From: an uncultured Clostridia bacterium
GTDB taxonomy: Bacteria > Bacillota > Clostridia > Christensenellales > Aristaeellaceae
DNA: 35,979 nucleotides
Assembly: GCA_946536315.1 (NCBI GenBank)
Contig: CAMNEH010000016.1
Span: 1-35,979, forward strand
Direction: 5' to 3'
In this document: positions 33,379 through 35,979 of the stretch, in pieces
Position numbering within the stretch: position 1 is the stretch's first letter
How the letters are laid out: every line of letters begins with the position of its first letter
Program-made: the position numbers and the translations under genes
Notes under the pieces: generated by a model
What the model saw: the letters and a program-made list of their open reading frames with translations, nothing else
Told to the model about the DNA's origin: nothing
The model's database searches: none

Positions 33379-34221
33379 ATGCGCGTGTACACCGCGCGCG
33401 TGCCGCAGCAGCCCGGGGAAAAGACGCTCGCGGCTTATCTTCAGCACGCGTTTCCGCTGCTGCCGGCATTTGCGCTGCGCGACGCGTTTGCCCGCCGTGA
33501 CGTCAAGATAGACGGCGTCAGGGCCGCCCAGGGGGATGCGCCGGTTCCCGGCGCGGTCGTACAGCTGTATACCGAGTGGGAGGCGGAGCTGCCCATCGTG
33601 TACGAGGACGAGCACATCCTGATCATTGACAAGCCCGCGGGCATCAGCTGCCAGGACGACGGGCGCGGGGGAATGAGCGTACAGGGGTGGCTGGATGCGC
33701 GGGAGGATCGCCCGCGGCTGTGCCACCGGCTGGACAACCAGACCTGCGGGCTGCTGCTCGCGGCCCGGGACGAGGCGGCGGAAGCGTGTCTGCTGACGGC
33801 GTTCCGCGAGCGGACGCTGACGAAGGTATACGAATGCGTCGTCAAAGGCCGCCTGCAGCCACCCGCGCAGATCGCGTCCGCGTACATTGTCCGCGACGAG
33901 CGGCTGGGCCGTATGCGCGTCGTGTCGCACGCGTCGCCGGAGGCGAAGGAAATCCGCACCCAGTATGAAACCGTCGCGGTCAGCGGCGATGTGTCGCGGC
34001 TGAGGGTCACGCTGCTGACGGGGCGGATGCACCAGATCAGGGCGCATCTCGCTGCGCTGCAGCACCCGATCCTGGGCGACGACGTATACGGCGACCGTGC
34101 GTTTAACCAGCGTCACCGTACGCGGCGGCTGATGCTGTGCGCGTGCGAAGTCACGCTGAACGCGGGCGGCTGCCTGAGCTACCTGGACGGCCGGACCTTT
34201 TCGGTCCGGGTTCCCTTCTGA
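33379..34221 (+). CDS. RluA-family pseudouridine synthase
   Basis: The 280-residue enzyme isomerises uridine to pseudouridine in rRNA or tRNA. An S4-like N-terminal part (LPAFALRDAFARRDVKIDG, about 28-46) precedes the catalytic domain. That domain has EDEHILIIDKPAGI at 76-89, the active-site D119 in CHRLDNQTCGLLL, and GRMHQIRAHLAALQHPILGD near the end. The usual Thr-Ser-Gly after the catalytic loop is Thr-Cys-Gly here. Target uridine cannot be predicted. It starts one base after the preceding gene's stop. Confidence 0.92.
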   Translation: MRVYTARVPQQPGEKTLAAYLQHAFPLLPAFALRDAFARRDVKIDGVRAAQGDAPVPGAVVQLYTEWEAELPIVYEDEHILIIDKPAGISCQDDGRGGMSVQGWLDAREDRPRLCHRLDNQTCGLLLAARDEAAEACLLTAFRERTLTKVYECVVKGRLQPPAQIASAYIVRDERLGRMRVVSHASPEAKEIRTQYETVAVSGDVSRLRVTLLTGRMHQIRAHLAALQHPILGDDVYGDRAFNQRHRTRRLMLCACEVTLNAGGCLSYLDGRTFSVRVPF

Positions 34222-34239
34222 CAACAGGATTGGAGCAGC

Positions 34240-35058
34240 ATGAAGGACATCCGAATGATCGCCACGGATATCGATGGCACTCTCGTACAGCGCGATGGCC
34301 GCATCCTTCCGGAAACGCTGGAGGCGCTGCGCGCGGCCGCCTCACGCGGCGTCGTGCTGGCACTCGCGTCCGGGCGCTATCCGGAAAACGCTGGCCTGGT
34401 CTGGCTGGATCATCGTATTTCGGGCCCGGTGATGGGCGCGAACGGCGCCATCATCGAGGACGCGCCGATGGGCGCGACACTGTATCTGCATACGATGCGC
34501 CGCGACGCCGCAGAGCGGGTCCGGGACTGTCTGAATGCGGCGAAGGCGGACTTTATTATTTTTTCGCACAAATGCGTGACCACCTGCCGCAAGGACCTGT
34601 ATCACCATTCCGAGATCAGCGACGGCGCGCGGATCGAGCGCCTGGGCGGCGTGGCCTTCCGTCACGGTCCGCAGGCGGTCGACGACGTCATACGTACCGG
34701 CGCGAGCAAGTTTTTCGTCTATCAGCATCCCGAGCGCGCGGCGCTCATCCGCCGCCTGTCGGAAATCCCCGGCATCCTGATCACCCGGTCAGGGTCGCTG
34801 AACATTGAAGTGATGCCGCAGGCGGTCCACAAGGGCCGCGGTATCACGGAGCTGGCGCGTTGGCTGGGCATTCCGCTGGAAAACGTGATGGCCTTCGGCG
34901 ACGAAGAGAATGACCTGCCCATGCTGACGCGGGTCGGCTGCGGCGTGGCGATGGGCAACGCCCCGGCGCATGTGCAGGCGCAATGCCGCTATGTCACCGC
35001 GCGGTTCGACGAAAACGGCATCGGTGAGGCCATCCGCCGGTATGTGCTGGATGTGTGA
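34240..35058 (+). CDS. Cof-type HAD hydrolase (class IIB)
   Basis: The 272-residue protein is a sugar- or nucleotide-phosphate phosphatase of the Cof family. Motif I is DIDGT with D10 and D12, motif II lies at ALASGR, the cap domain occupies about 85-185, and motif III is the conserved Lys in VHKGRGITEL. Motif IV is GDEENDLPML, followed by GVAMGNAP. The cap sets specificity and does not reveal the substrate. It has GGAGCAGC before the ATG and follows the pseudouridine synthase by 18 bases. Confidence 0.92.
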   Translation: MKDIRMIATDIDGTLVQRDGRILPETLEALRAAASRGVVLALASGRYPENAGLVWLDHRISGPVMGANGAIIEDAPMGATLYLHTMRRDAAERVRDCLNAAKADFIIFSHKCVTTCRKDLYHHSEISDGARIERLGGVAFRHGPQAVDDVIRTGASKFFVYQHPERAALIRRLSEIPGILITRSGSLNIEVMPQAVHKGRGITELARWLGIPLENVMAFGDEENDLPMLTRVGCGVAMGNAPAHVQAQCRYVTARFDENGIGEAIRRYVLDV

Positions 35059-35077
35059 GACAAAGGAGCAATGTGCC

Positions 35078-35719
35078 ATGATCAGAGCGGTCATCTTTGA
35101 CCTGGACGGGACGCTGATCCATACCCTGCCGGACATCGGCGGGAGCATGAACCGCACCCTGGCGCGCTTCGGGCTGCAGCAGCATCCGCTGGACGCGTAC
35201 AGGACCATGGTCGGCAACGGCGCGTGGAACCTGACGCTGCGCGCGGTGGGGGAGCGCCGGGACATGGCGGACCGGGTGTATGAGGCCTACAGGGCAGAAT
35301 ACGCTGTCCATGCCTGCGACGCGTCTCACCCGTATCCGGGAATTCCTGAGCTGCTGAACGCGCTGACCGACCGCGGCATCCGCGCCGCGGTGTTCAGCAA
35401 CAAGGACGACGGCGACGTCCGGACGGTGCTTGCCCACTATTTCCCCGGGTACCGCTTCGCCTGCGTCCGGGGACGAATGGAGGGCGTCGCCATCAAGCCT
35501 TCGCCCGAGGGAGCTCTGCTGATCGCGGAGGCAATGGGCCTTCGCCCGGATGAATTCCTGTATGTGGGCGATACGGGCACAGACATGGACTGCGGCCGGA
35601 ACGCCGGCATGACCACCGTCGGCGTGACGTGGGGCTTCCGGACCAGAGAGGAGCTGGTCGGGCACCACGCCTGTCATGTGATCGACGAACCCGCGCAGCT
35701 GCTTGCGCTGACACAATGA
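35078..35719 (+). CDS. HAD-family phosphatase, phosphoglycolate phosphatase-like
   Basis: The 213-residue class I HAD hydrolase has motif I DLDGT (D8, D10), a small helical cap (about 15-80), motif II VFSNK, motif III KPSPEG, and motif IV VGDTGTDMDCGRNAG with the family-typical GVTWGF after it. It resembles Gph, PpaX and related broad-range phosphatases, which include phosphoglycolate and pyrophosphate hydrolases. A reading frame open to 34970 overlaps the previous gene; AAAGGAG at 35062-35068 supports 35078. Exact substrate unknown. Confidence 0.9.
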   Translation: MIRAVIFDLDGTLIHTLPDIGGSMNRTLARFGLQQHPLDAYRTMVGNGAWNLTLRAVGERRDMADRVYEAYRAEYAVHACDASHPYPGIPELLNALTDRGIRAAVFSNKDDGDVRTVLAHYFPGYRFACVRGRMEGVAIKPSPEGALLIAEAMGLRPDEFLYVGDTGTDMDCGRNAGMTTVGVTWGFRTREELVGHHACHVIDEPAQLLALTQ

Positions 35720-35736
35720 TGGCGCCGATTGGCTGA

Positions 35737-35765
35737 TTGACGAAAAATGCCGCTTGTGATATACT
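35737..35765 (+). promoter_or_regulatory. Promoter of pckA
   Basis: TTGACG (35737-35742), a 17-base spacer and TATACT (35760-35765) give a good sigma-A-like promoter about 48 bases before the pckA start. Confidence 0.72.
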
Positions 35766-35799
35766 TGATCCGCCTGTGAAGGCACATTGATCACGAAAG

Positions 35800-35812
35800 G
35801 GGTATGATACCC
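35800..35812 (+). promoter_or_regulatory. Palindrome covering the pckA ribosome site
   Basis: GGGTAT-G-ATACCC sits directly before the ATG and includes part of the AAAGGGG ribosome site. As RNA it could form a 5-pair stem hiding the site; as DNA it could be a repressor half-site pair. Confidence 0.35.
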
Positions 35813-35979
35813 ATGCCTGATATCGATCTGAAGCAGTATGGCATTACCGGAACGAAGGAAATCGTGTATAATCCCTCCTATGAGCAGCTTTTCGCTGATG
35901 AAATGGATCCCTCCCTCACGGGGTATGACAAGGGCCAGCTGAGCGAGCTGGGCGCTGTCAACGTGATGACCGGCATCTA
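35813..35979 (+). CDS. pckA: Phosphoenolpyruvate carboxykinase (ATP), 5' part only
   Basis: The first 55 codons are present before the window ends. The N-terminal LKQYGI at 6-11, the [12 protein letters not shown] block and the GAVNVMTGI stretch at 47-55 match ATP-type PEP carboxykinases, where TGI is normally followed by the YTGRSPKDK loop. The enzyme interconverts oxaloacetate and PEP. In gut anaerobes it often runs in the carboxylating direction. It has its own promoter. Confidence 0.88.
   Translation, partial: MPDIDLKQYGITGTKEIVYNPSYEQLFADEMDPSLTGYDKGQLSELGAVNVMTGI

Noticed and set aside
1-35979. CRISPR arrays, insertion sequences, tRNA or rRNA genes
   Set aside because: No regularly spaced repeats, transposase motifs, terminal repeats with duplications, cloverleaf-like sequences or rRNA stretches were found by eye.

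Overview
The window is a densely coded, GC-rich stretch of bacterial chromosome from a low-oxygen-type Firmicute, most likely a class Clostridia gut or rumen anaerobe of the Christensenellales kind. This is inferred from gene content, not from a marker gene. Supporting points are HPr kinase/phosphorylase, a SpoIIAA/RsbW-type STAS plus HATPase module, NAD+-dependent DNA ligase next to PcrA, ATP-type PEP carboxykinase, AGGAGG ribosome sites, and clear sigma-A-like promoters with 17-bp spacers. I see no tRNA, rRNA, CRISPR array, insertion sequence or prophage. No gene-free stretch exceeds 300 bases.

Layout: 1-994 (-) is the N-terminal part of an M29 aminopeptidase, cut by the window edge. 1184-2620 (+) is a phosphohexomutase. 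2724-5834 (+) is a six-gene operon: DUF1643, a stand-alone tagaturonate-reductase-like C-domain, TrmL, a small membrane protein, a family-4 uracil-DNA glycosylase and an NfeD-like protein. It ends at a bidirectional hairpin. 5905-7529 (-) is a regulatory operon: a small ORF, a STAS protein, a degenerate HATPase-like protein and an RsbW-like kinase. 7716-14251 (+) holds a CapA-like exported protein, HprK, a ROK glucokinase, AsnS, a MATE transporter and a CDP-alcohol phosphatidyltransferase.

14306-14719 (-) is an exported protein with an Ada-like zinc knuckle. Divergent from it, 14884-18507 (+) is the most interesting block: a MotA/TolQ/ExbB (ZorA-like) channel protein with a long helical tail, a MotB/OmpA (ZorB-like) partner with a long coiled coil, a single-pass membrane protein, and a cytoplasmic VanX-type D-Ala-D-Ala dipeptidase. 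It looks like a non-flagellar ion-driven motor anchored in peptidoglycan, tied to wall metabolism, without the Zorya effector genes. NagA, a GH51 arabinofuranosidase, a Cys-rich DUF6171-like protein and a DUF4422 glycosyltransferase follow (18522-22192).

22208-27840 (-) is an operon of FGGY kinase (araB-like), araD, lysC and an exported transglutaminase-like protein built from repeated units. It probably uses the arabinose released by the GH51 enzyme. Back to back with it, 28082-34221 (+) carries pcrA, ligA, an unrecognised gene and an RluA-type pseudouridine synthase, then two HAD phosphatases (34240-35719) and the start of pckA (35813 to the window end).
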